DNA of 64,000 nucleotides from Scytonema millei VB511283 (GCF_000817735.3 NZ_JTJC03000001.1:186001-250000), one strand, 5' to 3'. Positions 1-8,426 are shown, numbered from the stretch's first letter. A program made the numbers and translations. Notes: generated by a model not told the origin, from the sequence alone.

Positions 1-248
1 TAGACTTAACATTCTTGGGGCAAAATCTCAACGATGCCTTAGTCGTACCCACAGTATCGATCGTCACTCAACAAGGTAAAACTGGGGTTTTAGTCCCAGG
101 AGAAAAGAACAAACCCGAATTTCGTCCGGTCACAATTGGCTCTAGCATTCAAGACCAAACGCAAATTTTACAAGGTGTAAAACAAGGCGATCGCGTTTTT
201 CTCGACCTACCAAAAGACCAACAACCACAGCAAGAAAGCGATTTGTAA
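1..248 (+). CDS. Efflux RND/ABC periplasmic adaptor (HlyD/MacA family), C-terminal fragment
   Basis: The reading frame is already open at base 3 (GAC TTA ACA), so the start lies upstream of the window and only about 81 C-terminal residues are visible. They match the membrane-proximal end of MacA/HlyD adaptors: a VVPTVSIV strand, then a 'GKTGVLVPGEK' hairpin and the 'GVKQGDRVFLDLP' ending. The same ending (GVNRGDRVLITPP) closes the second adaptor at 2340, so the two are paralogues. Adaptors of this family bridge an inner-membrane ABC permease to an outer-membrane channel. The permease gene follows after about 100 bases of tandem repeats. The TTG at 15 is not a credible start. Confidence 0.85.
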   Translation, partial: DLTFLGQNLNDALVVPTVSIVTQQGKTGVLVPGEKNKPEFRPVTIGSSIQDQTQILQGVKQGDRVFLDLPKDQQPQQESDL

Positions 249-351
249 GTCGTAACTCGTAACTCGTAAGTCGTAAATCAGAAACTTTTTTCTTTCCTAC
301 TCCCTGCTCCCTGCTCCCTGTTAACTGATAACTGATAACTGATAACTGTCA
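246..351. repeat. STRR arrays (heptamers) between adaptor and permease
   Basis: Consecutive 7-nt arrays: GTAACTC/GTAAGTC units at 248-280, CTCCCTG units at about 299-320, and GATAACT units at 327-348. The arrays end three bases before the permease ATG and displace any recognisable ribosome-binding site. Confidence 0.85.
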
Positions 352-1569
352 ATGGATATTTTAGAAAGTGGTAAGATGGCAACGAAAACGCTGCTATCTA
401 ATAAGTTGCGTAGTGCCTTAACGATGTTAGGAATCGTCATCGGCAATGCTTCGGTGATTGCGATGGTGGGGATCGGACAAGGAGCGCAAAGATTTGTTGC
501 CGAACAATTTGAATCTTTAGGAACTAATGTTTTGTTTGTGATCCCAGGTAATCGGGATGCTCAAAGAACGACGGTAGATTTACCAAAAACTTTGGTTTTA
601 GAAGATGCCAAGGCGATCGCTACTCAAGTACCGACAGTGGCTAAAGTCGCGCCTCAGCTTCAGTCAAGAGAATTAGTCACGTATCGCAACAAAAATACCT
701 ATAGTTCAATTGTCGGTACAACTCCAGAATATACTGCTGTTCGTAACTTCAATCCAGAAAAAGGACGATTTTTTACCCAGCTTGATGTGAAGCGAAATAA
801 TCAAGTTGTTGCTTTGGGTTCGGATTTAGCCAAACGATTATTTATTAATCAAGATCCAATTGGTAAATACGTCCGCATTAAAGACGTACGCTTTTTAGTG
901 ATTGGTGTAATGGAATCGAAGGGTTCTGTCTTGGGAACCAATTATGACGATAGCGCTTTGCTGCCAATTACCACTATGGCGAGCCGCATCGTCGGCGAAA
1001 ATTCTCCTTATGGAGTGAGTCTAACTTTTATTTCAATTTCAGCTAAAAGCGATGCCAGTGTAGAAGCAGCTCAATTTCAAATTCAAAACCTGCTGCGATT
1101 GCGGCACAAAATTACTAGAGAAGACGATTTTAGCGTTCAAAGTCAAAAAGATGTACTAGAAATTGCGGGAACTGTCACGAGTGCTTTAACGGTCATGCTA
1201 GCTGCGATCGCAGGTATTTCTCTACTCGTGGGTGGCATCGGTGTCATGAATATCATGCTCGTTTCCGTGACCGAACGCACGCAAGAAATCGGGTTGCGTA
1301 AAGCTTTGGGTGCTACTCAGCACGACGTTTTGATTCAATTTCTGATTGAAGCCGTCATGTTGTCGGCAGCTGGTGGCATCGTGGGAACTGCCTTGGGTGT
1401 AGGTGGCATCCTACTAATTGGTACGTTTACTCCCTTTCAAGCAGGTATTTCACCTGTAGCAATTGCTCTGGCTGTCAGTATCTCCGGCGGTATTGGCGTT
1501 GTCTTTGGTGTCGTTCCTGCCCGTCGTGCTGCCCAACTCGATCCGATTGTTGCTTTGAGAAGCGCCTAA
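352..1569 (+). CDS. MacB-type ABC transporter permease (copy 1)
   Basis: The 405-residue protein has the MacB/DevC-type permease architecture. An N-terminal membrane helix (about residues 20-42, LTMLGIVIGNASVIAMVGI) is followed by a large periplasmic MacB_PCD domain (about 45-265) and a C-terminal FtsX domain with three helices. The FtsX part includes the conserved 'TERTQEIGLRKALGA' coupling loop and the 'VPARRAAQLDPI' ending. It lacks its own ATP-binding domain, so it must use a separate ATPase, most likely the one at 5143. It is closely similar to the permease at 3837 across the first helix. The substrate cannot be told; macrolide, lipid or siderophore export are family possibilities. Confidence 0.88.
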   Translation: MDILESGKMATKTLLSNKLRSALTMLGIVIGNASVIAMVGIGQGAQRFVAEQFESLGTNVLFVIPGNRDAQRTTVDLPKTLVLEDAKAIATQVPTVAKVAPQLQSRELVTYRNKNTYSSIVGTTPEYTAVRNFNPEKGRFFTQLDVKRNNQVVALGSDLAKRLFINQDPIGKYVRIKDVRFLVIGVMESKGSVLGTNYDDSALLPITTMASRIVGENSPYGVSLTFISISAKSDASVEAAQFQIQNLLRLRHKITREDDFSVQSQKDVLEIAGTVTSALTVMLAAIAGISLLVGGIGVMNIMLVSVTERTQEIGLRKALGATQHDVLIQFLIEAVMLSAAGGIVGTALGVGGILLIGTFTPFQAGISPVAIALAVSISGGIGVVFGVVPARRAAQLDPIVALRSA

Positions 1570-2339
1570 GTGAAGAGAGCTGAGGGAGCGATTGGGAGCT
1601 GAGGGAGCTGAGGGAGACTAAGAAACCAGTTTTTTGTTGGGAACACTTTTTCTGCTAGATTCGTCCTTTGTGTGCGATAAGCGATCTAGATTAGGCAAGA
1701 CACAGCAGCTCGATCGAGCGGTCATTAAATGCATTACCAATGACCAATGACAACCCCAACGAATATTTCCCGACTCAAATCGGGTGGTCATATAAATAAT
1801 TGTGAGGTTGGCTGTAGTTTTGTTGAAACTCGATCGCAAAAAATAATAAAAAATTTGAGCGTTTATTAAAATTTTCTAAAATAAACGACAGCTTGATGCT
1901 GCCTCCGACAAATTCTTGGAATTATGGCTGTAGTCAATAGTAGAGATGACTGTAGCGAGGTGAAACAGGCTGTTGAGAGCGAATAACATAGCGAATAACA
2001 CCAAGTGAAAAGGCGCGATCGCGTGGCGATCGGAATCAGTTTGGTATTAAATACACGTTGTTTTGGCAGAGCGAACTTTCTCCTCAAGGAGTAGATAGAA
2101 CTTGAAGCTTGAGGTAAGGTAGAGGCGTGTCTGTCACTGATGATTGCGATTGCCCAACTGCTAAAGTTTGGGAGTACGTACCTGCCCTTGGCAAAAGTTG
2201 TCGTGCCAATTGTGCAAATCTGACACGCTTGCCAGGAGCCTTTTACTTTGTCATGCCGTTACGTGCTGCAAGCGGACAATAAAAACTGAATATTTACTGA
2301 ATATAAAAACTAAATTCATAAACCATAAACTATTTATCT
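1570..2339. other. 770-bp intergenic region
   Basis: The first 50 bases are GAGGGAGCT-type repeats. The rest is AT-rich with scattered GCGATCGC sites. I found no tRNA and no recognisable conserved gene. The only frame of any interest is a 51-codon Cys-containing one at 2127-2282. The promoter of the second adaptor-permease-ATPase set probably lies in the AT-rich last 70 bases. Confidence 0.5.
2127..2282 (+). CDS. Possible small Cys-containing peptide (uncertain)
   Basis: A GTG-initiated frame of 51 codons, preceded by a purine-rich stretch (AGGTAAGGTAGAGG). The peptide has a CDC pair near residue 8 and a CRANC pair near residue 34, and ends LRAASGQ. I do not recognise it. It ends 57 bases before the adaptor start. 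It may be a chance frame or a gene remnant; conservation in related genomes would decide. Confidence 0.18.
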   Translation: MSVTDDCDCPTAKVWEYVPALGKSCRANCANLTRLPGAFYFVMPLRAASGQ

Positions 2340-3704
2340 ATGATGAACCCTGAAGCGCCAAATAAAGCTGTATCCTTGCCATTTGGAAAAGCTAAGCGCC
2401 GTAAGTCGTGGTTGGCAGGATTCATGACAGTGGGATTGCTGGGCAGTGCTGCCGTTGCTTTTGCGATCGCCCGTACTCAAACCCCTGAAATCGACATTGC
2501 CAGTCTCCAAACAGTAATGGTCGAATCTCAAGACTTAAAAGTCCAAATAAAAGCCAATGGCGTAGTTCAGGCAGTCAGAAAAATTAATCTCAGTCCTAAA
2601 GATGCAGGGCGAATTGAAGAATTATATGTCGATGAAGGCTCCCAGGTGAAAAAGGGTACGCTCATCGCCCGGATGGACAACGAAGAATTTCAGGCACAAG
2701 TCAAGCAATATCAAGCAGGTTTGGCAAAAGCTAAGGCAGAACTAGCAAAAAAGCAGACTGGCAATCGTCCCGAAGAAATCGAGCAGGCTAAAGCTGAATT
2801 AGCAGAAAACGAAGCTCAAGTCCGAGAAGCTAAATCGCAGTTAACGCTGCATCGGGAACGAGTCCAGCGCAAACTCAGACCAGCGAAAGAAGGAGCAATT
2901 TCTCGCGACGATTTAGACCAAGCTTTGACAGAAGAACGTACAGCCAGGGAAAACCTCGACCGGGCGATCGCCAGTTTAGCAGTAGCCAAACACGAGCTGA
3001 CACTGCAAATGAAGGGGTATCGCAGCGAAGAAATTACCCAAGCCGAAGCCGAAGTTGCCCAAGCCGAAGCCCAACTGAAGTACTACCAAACTCAACTATC
3101 AAACACTTTAGTACGCGCTCCTTTTGCAGGCACGATCACGCGCCGCTACGCTCAACAAGGCGACTTCGTGACCCCCACAACATCTGCTTCTTCCTCGGAT
3201 GGCGCTACTTCCGCATCGATCGCCGAACTCTCTAGCGGTTTAGAAGTAGAAGCCAAAATCCCAGAATCCAGCATTGCCCGGATTACTCCCAATCAGCCAG
3301 TAGAAATCCGTTCCGATGCCTACAATAAAACTTTTAAAGGTCGCGTCCGCACGATCGCACCCAGAGCAATCAGGGAAGATAACGTCACCTCCTTTCGCGT
3401 TAAAGTCAGCCTGCAAACAGGGCAAAACCAGCTCAAATCAGGCATGAATATCAAACTCACCTTCCTTAGCGACAAAATTAAAGATGCAGTTGTCGTACCC
3501 CTGACAGCAGTTGTCACCAAGAAAAACGGTCAAACAGGGGTATTTATGCCAGATCGAGAAGGACACATCAAATTTCGCGAAGTTTCTCTAGGTGCGAGTA
3601 GCAGCACTCACGCTCAAGTTCTCGAAGGCGTGAATCGAGGCGATCGCGTCCTCATCACCCCTCCCCCCGGTCAAGCCATTCCTGGCGTGGATGAAGAGAG
3701 CTGA
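2340..3704 (+). CDS. Efflux periplasmic adaptor subunit (HlyD/MacA family)
   Basis: The 454-residue protein has one N-terminal membrane anchor (about residues 24-44), a first lipoyl half (about 60-100, with 'GRIEELYVDEGSQVKKG'), a long Lys/Glu/Ala coiled-coil hairpin (about 108-250), the second lipoyl half ('LVRAPFAGTITRRYAQQGD') and a beta-barrel plus membrane-proximal domain. The coiled coil would contact a TolC-like outer-membrane channel. A double ATG at 2340/2343 gives the start. It heads an adaptor-permease-ATPase set (2340-5880) with the same gene order as Anabaena devBCA. The adaptor fragment at the window start is a paralogue. Confidence 0.9.
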   Translation: MMNPEAPNKAVSLPFGKAKRRKSWLAGFMTVGLLGSAAVAFAIARTQTPEIDIASLQTVMVESQDLKVQIKANGVVQAVRKINLSPKDAGRIEELYVDEGSQVKKGTLIARMDNEEFQAQVKQYQAGLAKAKAELAKKQTGNRPEEIEQAKAELAENEAQVREAKSQLTLHRERVQRKLRPAKEGAISRDDLDQALTEERTARENLDRAIASLAVAKHELTLQMKGYRSEEITQAEAEVAQAEAQLKYYQTQLSNTLVRAPFAGTITRRYAQQGDFVTPTTSASSSDGATSASIAELSSGLEVEAKIPESSIARITPNQPVEIRSDAYNKTFKGRVRTIAPRAIREDNVTSFRVKVSLQTGQNQLKSGMNIKLTFLSDKIKDAVVVPLTAVVTKKNGQTGVFMPDREGHIKFREVSLGASSSTHAQVLEGVNRGDRVLITPPPGQAIPGVDEES

Positions 3705-3836
3705 GGGAGCAGGGAGACAAGGGGGACAAGGGGGACAAGGAAGCAATCTGGTTTCACCAGCCACTAGCCACTAGTCACTGATAATTGTCAGCTGTCAACC
3801 GTCAACTAACAACCAACTACCAATTACCAATTCTTC
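3702..3836. repeat. STRR arrays between adaptor and permease
   Basis: Tandem units GGGACAA (about 3715-3740), CCACTAG (3760-3778), GTCAACT/CAACTAC types and finally AATTACC run up to the permease ATG. Several different heptamer families are joined end to end. Confidence 0.85.
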
Positions 3837-5042
3837 ATGAATCCGATTGAATGTATCAAAATGGCAGTTGCTACTCTGACGGCTGATAAGCTGCGGAGTA
3901 GCTTAACTATGTTAGGAATTGTCATCGGTAATGCTTCTGTAATTGCAATGGTAGGCATAGGACAGGGAGCGCAGAATTACACTCTTAATAAACTCGATTC
4001 TTTTGGACCAAATCGACTGTTGGTATTTTCCAGTCGCGATGATTCAGAAGGATTTATTTCCGAACAACGAGGGCTAGTACTCTCGGATGCGGAAGCCGTG
4101 AAAAACCAAGCATCAGCGGTTAAGTCAGCAGCTCCAGTCATTGAAAATAACTTATTAATTTCTTACCGCAACAATCAAACTTATACCCAAGTCAAAGGGA
4201 CAACACCAGCACTGCGGGAGATTAGAAATCTCATTGTCGATCGCGGTCGGTTTTTTGATGCTTCTTTAATGCGTCAAAGTTCTCCCGTGGTCGTTCTAGG
4301 TGCAGAATTAGCAGAAAAACTCTTCGATCGCGAAAACCCAATTGGCAAAGATATCCAGATTAAGAATACTAGCTTTCAGGTGATTGCAGTCATGACAGCT
4401 AAGGGTTCTTTTGCCGGAGAAAATGAAGATAACGTTGCCTACATTCCCATCACGACAATGGCAACTCAAGTTGATGGCAGAAGATCGGCGTTTGGAACTC
4501 CAATCAGCCACATTCAAGTTGCGGCAAAAGATAAAGACAACGTGCGAGTTGCAGCTTTTCAAATTACTAACTTACTAACACGATTGCACGGTAGAAAAGA
4601 CTTTGTAGTCGTCGCCAACAAATCTTTTCAAGAATTAGTCTCGCAGGTGACAGGAGTACTATCGCTGATGCTGGGAGCGATCGCGGGTGTATCGCTGTTT
4701 GTTGGCGGCGTAGGCATCATGAATATTATGCTGGTGTCAGTCACCGAACGCACGCCAGAAATCGGCTTGCGTAAAGCAATTGGAGCGACTCCCCAAGCAA
4801 TTTTGGCACAATTTTTAGTTGAATCAATTATTCTCTCAGTATCGGGTGGCTTAATCGGTACGGCGATCGGTATCAGTGGTGTGGCGATCGTTGGTGTATT
4901 AACCCCACTCCAACCCAGCGTTCCCATTGCCGCGATCGCTCTAGCGGTAGGGATTTCTGGTGGTGTCGGACTCATATTTGGCGTAGTTCCCGCCCGTCGC
5001 GCCTCCCAACTCGACCCGATTATCGCTTTGAAAAATAGTTAG
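3837..5042 (+). CDS. MacB-type ABC transporter permease (copy 2)
   Basis: The 401-residue protein has the same layout as the permease at 352: a first helix in 'RSSLTMLGIVIGNASVIAM', a periplasmic MacB_PCD domain, then FtsX helices around residues 270-295, 325-350 and 365-390 with the loop 'TERTPEIGLRKAIGA' and the ending 'VPARRASQLDPIIAL'. No nucleotide-binding domain is fused. It lies between its adaptor (2340) and an ATPase (5143), separated from both by heptamer repeats. Since the upstream adaptor-permease pair has no ATPase inside the window, the ATPase may serve both permeases, perhaps as a heterodimer (inference). Confidence 0.9.
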   Translation: MNPIECIKMAVATLTADKLRSSLTMLGIVIGNASVIAMVGIGQGAQNYTLNKLDSFGPNRLLVFSSRDDSEGFISEQRGLVLSDAEAVKNQASAVKSAAPVIENNLLISYRNNQTYTQVKGTTPALREIRNLIVDRGRFFDASLMRQSSPVVVLGAELAEKLFDRENPIGKDIQIKNTSFQVIAVMTAKGSFAGENEDNVAYIPITTMATQVDGRRSAFGTPISHIQVAAKDKDNVRVAAFQITNLLTRLHGRKDFVVVANKSFQELVSQVTGVLSLMLGAIAGVSLFVGGVGIMNIMLVSVTERTPEIGLRKAIGATPQAILAQFLVESIILSVSGGLIGTAIGISGVAIVGVLTPLQPSVPIAAIALAVGISGGVGLIFGVVPARRASQLDPIIALKNS

Positions 5043-5045
5043 GAT

Positions 5046-5142
5046 GAGTGGTAATTGGTAGTTGGTAGTTGGTAGTTGACGGTTGACGGTTGACGGTTGA
5101 CTGACAACTGATAACTGATAACTGATAACTGATAACTGATAA
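5046..5142. repeat. STRR arrays between permease and ATPase
   Basis: Arrays of GGTAGTT (about 5055-5075), GACGGTT (about 5077-5100) and AACTGAT (5105-5140) units run to within two bases of the ATPase ATG. The AACTGAT array also occurs before the permease at 352. Confidence 0.88.
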
Positions 5143-5880
5143 ATGACTAATCTAAAAACTATTACTAAACCAGTTATCGTCCGTTTGGAAAATATCTCTA
5201 AAATTTATGGTTTTGGAGAAACAGAGGTGCGGGCGCTAGTCGATGTCAATTTAATTGTGGAACAAGGCGAATATTGTTCGATTATGGGCGCGTCTGGTTC
5301 TGGTAAGTCTACAGCTATGAATATGATTGGCTGTCTCGATCGCCCGACCAGCGGACACTACTATTTAGATAATTTGGATGTCGCTCAGTTAGATGATGCT
5401 GACTTAGCACATATTCGCAATCTCAAAATTGGCTTTGTCTTCCAACAGTTTCACCTGTTACCTCAACTCAGCGCTTTAGAAAATGTGATGCTACCGATGG
5501 TTTACGCTGGGATCAAACCAGCCGAACGCCGCGATCGCGCTACAGCCGCACTCAAGCGCGTTGGTTTGGAAAATCGCCTGCACAATAAGCCCAATCAACT
5601 TTCTGGCGGACAACAACAAAGGGTAGCAATTGCCAGGGCGATCGTGAATCAACCAGTTTTGCTCCTAGCAGACGAACCGACTGGCGCTCTCGACTCTCGT
5701 ACCACCCAAGAAGTTTTGCAGATATTTGGCGAACTCAATGCCAGTGGGATCACAATTATTATGGTGACGCACGAACCAGACGTAGCAAAGCAAACTCACC
5801 GAATTGTTTGGTTTCGCGACGGTCAAGTCATCCACTCACACCTAACTCCCGATGATATCGGTCAAGTTGCAGCTTCTTAG
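5143..5880 (+). CDS. ABC transporter ATP-binding protein (MacB/LolD/DevA type)
   Basis: A single ATP-binding-cassette domain of 245 residues. Walker A is GASGSGKST at 49-57, the Q-loop is in 'FVFQQFHLLPQ', the signature LSGGQ is at 153-157, Walker B LLLADE is at 173-178, and the H-loop His is in 'VTHEPD'. This subfamily energises mechanotransmission-type permeases (MacB, LolCDE, DevC) that push substrates from the periplasmic side into a tripartite channel. It is the last gene of the adaptor-permease-ATPase set and the only ATPase next to the two permeases. Confidence 0.92.
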   Translation: MTNLKTITKPVIVRLENISKIYGFGETEVRALVDVNLIVEQGEYCSIMGASGSGKSTAMNMIGCLDRPTSGHYYLDNLDVAQLDDADLAHIRNLKIGFVFQQFHLLPQLSALENVMLPMVYAGIKPAERRDRATAALKRVGLENRLHNKPNQLSGGQQQRVAIARAIVNQPVLLLADEPTGALDSRTTQEVLQIFGELNASGITIIMVTHEPDVAKQTHRIVWFRDGQVIHSHLTPDDIGQVAAS

Positions 5881-5916
5881 TAGGAAGTTTTGAGAATTTA
5901 TTGAACTCTGTTGCAT

Positions 5917-5940
5917 GAAAAAAACCCGCAGTAGCGGGTT
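5917..5940 (-). terminator. Rho-independent terminator of the helical carotenoid protein gene
   Basis: Perfect 7-bp stem AACCCGC/GCGGGTT (5923-5929 and 5934-5940) with a 4-nt loop. On the minus strand it is followed directly by a run of T (A-run at 5918-5924 on the plus strand). There is no T-run on the plus-strand side, so it serves the minus-strand gene. Confidence 0.8.
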
Positions 5941-5959
5941 GCGATTGCACTTGCACAAA

Positions 5960-6490
5960 TTAAAGACTAGAAGTTTTGCCTGTCTGAGCTTGAGTTTCTA
6001 TAGGCTTAATATCGGTGTAACCCATATTACTTGAAATTGTGCGGAAGATCGAAATCTGATCTTCAAAATCGAGTCCTTCAATTTGGGAAAGTAAATTCTT
6101 AATTGGCTCAGATGCTTGATAATTTGAAGGCATTCCGACAACAGTATCACCCATAGCTTGCGCCCAAGCATACCAAACCATCAGTTGATTATTTTCTTTC
6201 AATGCACCGTAGGCGCGAGAATATTCTGTATCTTCTTTGTTAACGATCTGCCGCATAATTGCCAGCTGCTCGTCATCCGATAATTCGTAGTAATCTCCTA
6301 GCAGTCTTGGTGCTAGTTCAGGCTCGGCAGCAGTTGGTGCAGCTGGAGTGATTGAATCTCCCATCTTTTTGTAAACCAAATAAAACCAAGCCAACTTAGC
6401 GTCAGTGTCTAAAGCATCAAAAGCTTTTACGACTTTTTGAGTCTCGGCAGAAAGTGCTTGAGACCGATCTGGATTGAAGCTTGATGTCAT
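5960..6490 (-). CDS. Helical carotenoid protein (orange carotenoid protein N-terminal domain homologue)
   Basis: A 176-residue all-helical protein matching the N-terminal carotenoid-binding domain of OCP. Conserved blocks include 'DTDAKLAWFYLVYKKMGDS' (OCP helix B region), 'WYAWAQAMGDTVVGMPSNYQ' and 'LEGLDFEDQISIFRTISSNMGYT'-like C-terminal helices. The NTF2-like C-terminal domain is absent: the frame ends at the terminator 20 bases downstream. Known stand-alone HCPs bind carotenoid and act as singlet-oxygen quenchers or, in some clades, phycobilisome quenchers. Which HCP clade this belongs to cannot be decided here. It is divergent from the acidic protein gene at 6732, sharing a 241-bp control region. 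Confidence 0.88.
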   Translation of the reverse strand: MTSSFNPDRSQALSAETQKVVKAFDALDTDAKLAWFYLVYKKMGDSITPAAPTAAEPELAPRLLGDYYELSDDEQLAIMRQIVNKEDTEYSRAYGALKENNQLMVWYAWAQAMGDTVVGMPSNYQASEPIKNLLSQIEGLDFEDQISIFRTISSNMGYTDIKPIETQAQTGKTSSL

Positions 6491-6731
6491 TGCTGATATC
6501 CCAGTTAATTTAAACTCTCAAGCTTAGGGTTATCAGAGTTGGGGGACGCAATTCGCCCTCCGAGAGAGATAGTTTTAGCTGGTGAGAACTTATATCTTTA
6601 GTAGCAGAAACGGCAACGACAGTAGAAAGAGAAGGGATGAGAGAAAAATCTATCTTAGTGAGGTTATGAGAGTAGGCGATCGCATTGATAAGATTGCCTC
6701 ACGACTAAAATAATTTTAATAGGAGTGACCC

Positions 6732-7112
6732 ATGCCAGAAGAGATTAAACCCAATCCTAACGAAACTCCTACACAAGATGCTCAGCTAGCAGCTGAGAAT
6801 ATAGCTACTGGTGCAGAAAAAGCTCCGACGGTGGATGTTGAGGCAGATTATGCCGCTGCCCAGCAATACAGCGTTAGCGAAATCGATCGTAAGGGCGAAG
6901 GTGCGATGGCGGCTGAAAAGGTGACTCAACCTGAATTCCAAGTGTCCGAGTCAGTCGAACAGCAAACAGTAGCTAAGCCAACGGGAGATCCAGCTGACTA
7001 CATGGATATGGCAAAGGATGTGAATTCTCCTTCAAAGGAAATCAACCAAGAATCGAAGTCAATCGGAAATCCATCTGATTACATGGATATGGCAAAGGAT
7101 GTGAATTCGTAG
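6732..7112 (+). CDS. Small acidic protein with a duplicated C-terminal motif (unknown function)
   Basis: 126 residues with no signal peptide and no membrane segment; rich in Glu, Asp, Ala, Gln and Pro, and probably disordered. The C-terminal half carries two copies of a 16-residue unit, GDPADYMDMAKDVNS and GNPSDYMDMAKDVNS, separated by about 14 residues. The repeat is also visible in DNA (about 6984-7026 and 7068-7112, TACATGGATATGGCAAAGGA). A clear ribosome-binding site AGGAG lies at 6721-6725, 7 bases before the ATG. I do not recognise a family. Acidic low-complexity proteins of this kind are often stress- or desiccation-associated in cyanobacteria (inference only). Confidence 0.7.
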   Translation: MPEEIKPNPNETPTQDAQLAAENIATGAEKAPTVDVEADYAAAQQYSVSEIDRKGEGAMAAEKVTQPEFQVSESVEQQTVAKPTGDPADYMDMAKDVNSPSKEINQESKSIGNPSDYMDMAKDVNS

Positions 7113-7130
7113 TTTGAAGTAGAGAGATAA

Positions 7131-7158
7131 ATAGAGACGTTCCCGCGAGCGTCTCTAC
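7131..7158. repeat. GTAG-type 28-nt palindrome (second family), convergent terminator
   Basis: Stem TAGAGACG/CGTCTCTA (7132-7139 and 7150-7157) around a 10-nt centre TTCCCGCGAG, followed on the plus strand by CGTTTTTG. It overlaps the stop codon of the minus-strand MFS gene and lies between convergent genes, so it may terminate both. The sequence resembles the palindrome at 24184-24211. Confidence 0.75.
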
Positions 7159-8426
7159 GTTTTTGTCTGGGATAATATACCTCTTTGTTGCAAAACTGGA
7201 CGGGCTGCTTGTCTGAGTTTAGGTAACTGTCTGGTAAATAACAGCGAACCGATAATACAAAAACTTCCACCAATAATTAAAGTATTAGTAGCACCAATGC
7301 GATCGGCAGCAAATCCAGCAAATAAGTTACCAAATGGAACCATTCCTAAAAAGGACATGGTGAATAAACTCATGACTCGTCCGCGTTTATCATCTTCAAC
7401 AATAGTTTGAATGACAGTGTTGCTGGAGGAAATAGTCAGAATAGAACCTAATCCTATTAGCGCAGACATCAGAGTGGATAACCACAGCATTCTTGACAAG
7501 GAAAAAAAGATAATTCCCAGGCCGCAAAGTGCTGGAGCTAAAGCAATGACTTTGCCCAAACCAACAACTGTTTTGCGCGTGCTTAAATAAATTCCTCCCC
7601 CAATTGCCCCCACTCCCGAGGCTGCCATTAATAAGCCTAAAGTGCGTGCGTCTCCAGCTAAAATTTTGGTGGCAAATATGGGAACTAAGGTAATATAAGG
7701 CATTGCCATTAAACTAAATAAAGCTAGTAATAGCAAGGTCGAGCGGATCGGAGAAAAGTTGTAGGCGTAAACAAATCCTTCTTGCAATCTTTGCAATGGG
7801 TTGGCGGTTGTAACGACTATTTTCTTTGGTTTTAAGCGCATTGCCATTAAAGCCGCAATGACAGCAATATAGCTGACACTGTCAATTAAAAAACAGTAAG
7901 CAGCGCCAATTCTAGCAATCAAAATTCCCGCGATCGCAGGTCCAACTAACCGTCCGCCATTAACTAGAGAAGAATTCAACGCGATCGCACTAGCTAAATC
8001 GTCTCTCTTCTCGACCATTTCAGGCACAAATGCTTGTCTAGCCGGAGCATCTACAGCATTAATGATACCTTGAAATAAACTCAAAATAATAAAATGCCAA
8101 ATATGAATCGTGCCTGATAGCGCTAACACTGCTAGTGCTAGAGACTGAATCATAGCTAATATTTGAGCAATAACTAAAATTTTATGTGTATTGAATCGGT
8201 CTACTAAAACTCCACCCCAAACGGCTAAGAAGAAGCTAGGGATTTGACTGGAAAATCCCACAATACCCAGCATGAGTGCTGAATTCGTGAGTTTGTACAC
8301 TAACCAAATTGTTGCCGTTTGCGTCATCCACGTACCGATTAATGAAACCCCTTGTCCAAAGAAAAATAGACGGTAGTTTCTCGATCTCAAAGCAGGTACG
8401 ATCGCAATATTTGCAAGTCTATTCAT
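7155..8426 (-). CDS. MFS transporter (EntS/DHA3-like exporter)
   Basis: The 423-residue protein has about 12 hydrophobic helices and starts with 'ALRSRNYRLFFFGQGVSLIGTWMTQ', the usual opening of the MFS_3/EntS-like family. The loop 2-3 signature is present in the form 'GVLVDRFNTHKIL'; the second half contains 'EDDKRGRVMSLFTMSFLGMVPFGNLFAG'. Family members export siderophores, drugs or other small molecules. It lies 169 bp downstream of, and on the same strand as, a MarR regulator, suggesting co-transcription and control by that regulator. The stop codon lies in a palindromic repeat. Confidence 0.88.
   Translation of the reverse strand: MNRLANIAIVPALRSRNYRLFFFGQGVSLIGTWMTQTATIWLVYKLTNSALMLGIVGFSSQIPSFFLAVWGGVLVDRFNTHKILVIAQILAMIQSLALAVLALSGTIHIWHFIILSLFQGIINAVDAPARQAFVPEMVEKRDDLASAIALNSSLVNGGRLVGPAIAGILIARIGAAYCFLIDSVSYIAVIAALMAMRLKPKKIVVTTANPLQRLQEGFVYAYNFSPIRSTLLLLALFSLMAMPYITLVPIFATKILAGDARTLGLLMAASGVGAIGGGIYLSTRKTVVGLGKVIALAPALCGLGIIFFSLSRMLWLSTLMSALIGLGSILTISSSNTVIQTIVEDDKRGRVMSLFTMSFLGMVPFGNLFAGFAADRIGATNTLIIGGSFCIIGSLLFTRQLPKLRQAARPVLQQRGILSQTKT

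Noticed and set aside
4628-4975. 115-codon minus-strand frame inside the permease gene
   Set aside because: It is antisense to the well-conserved FtsX domain of the permease; composition reflects the other strand.
5960-6490. Full-length OCP broken by a frameshift
   Set aside because: No C-terminal domain sequence is found in any frame between the stop and the ATPase gene; a terminator follows directly.
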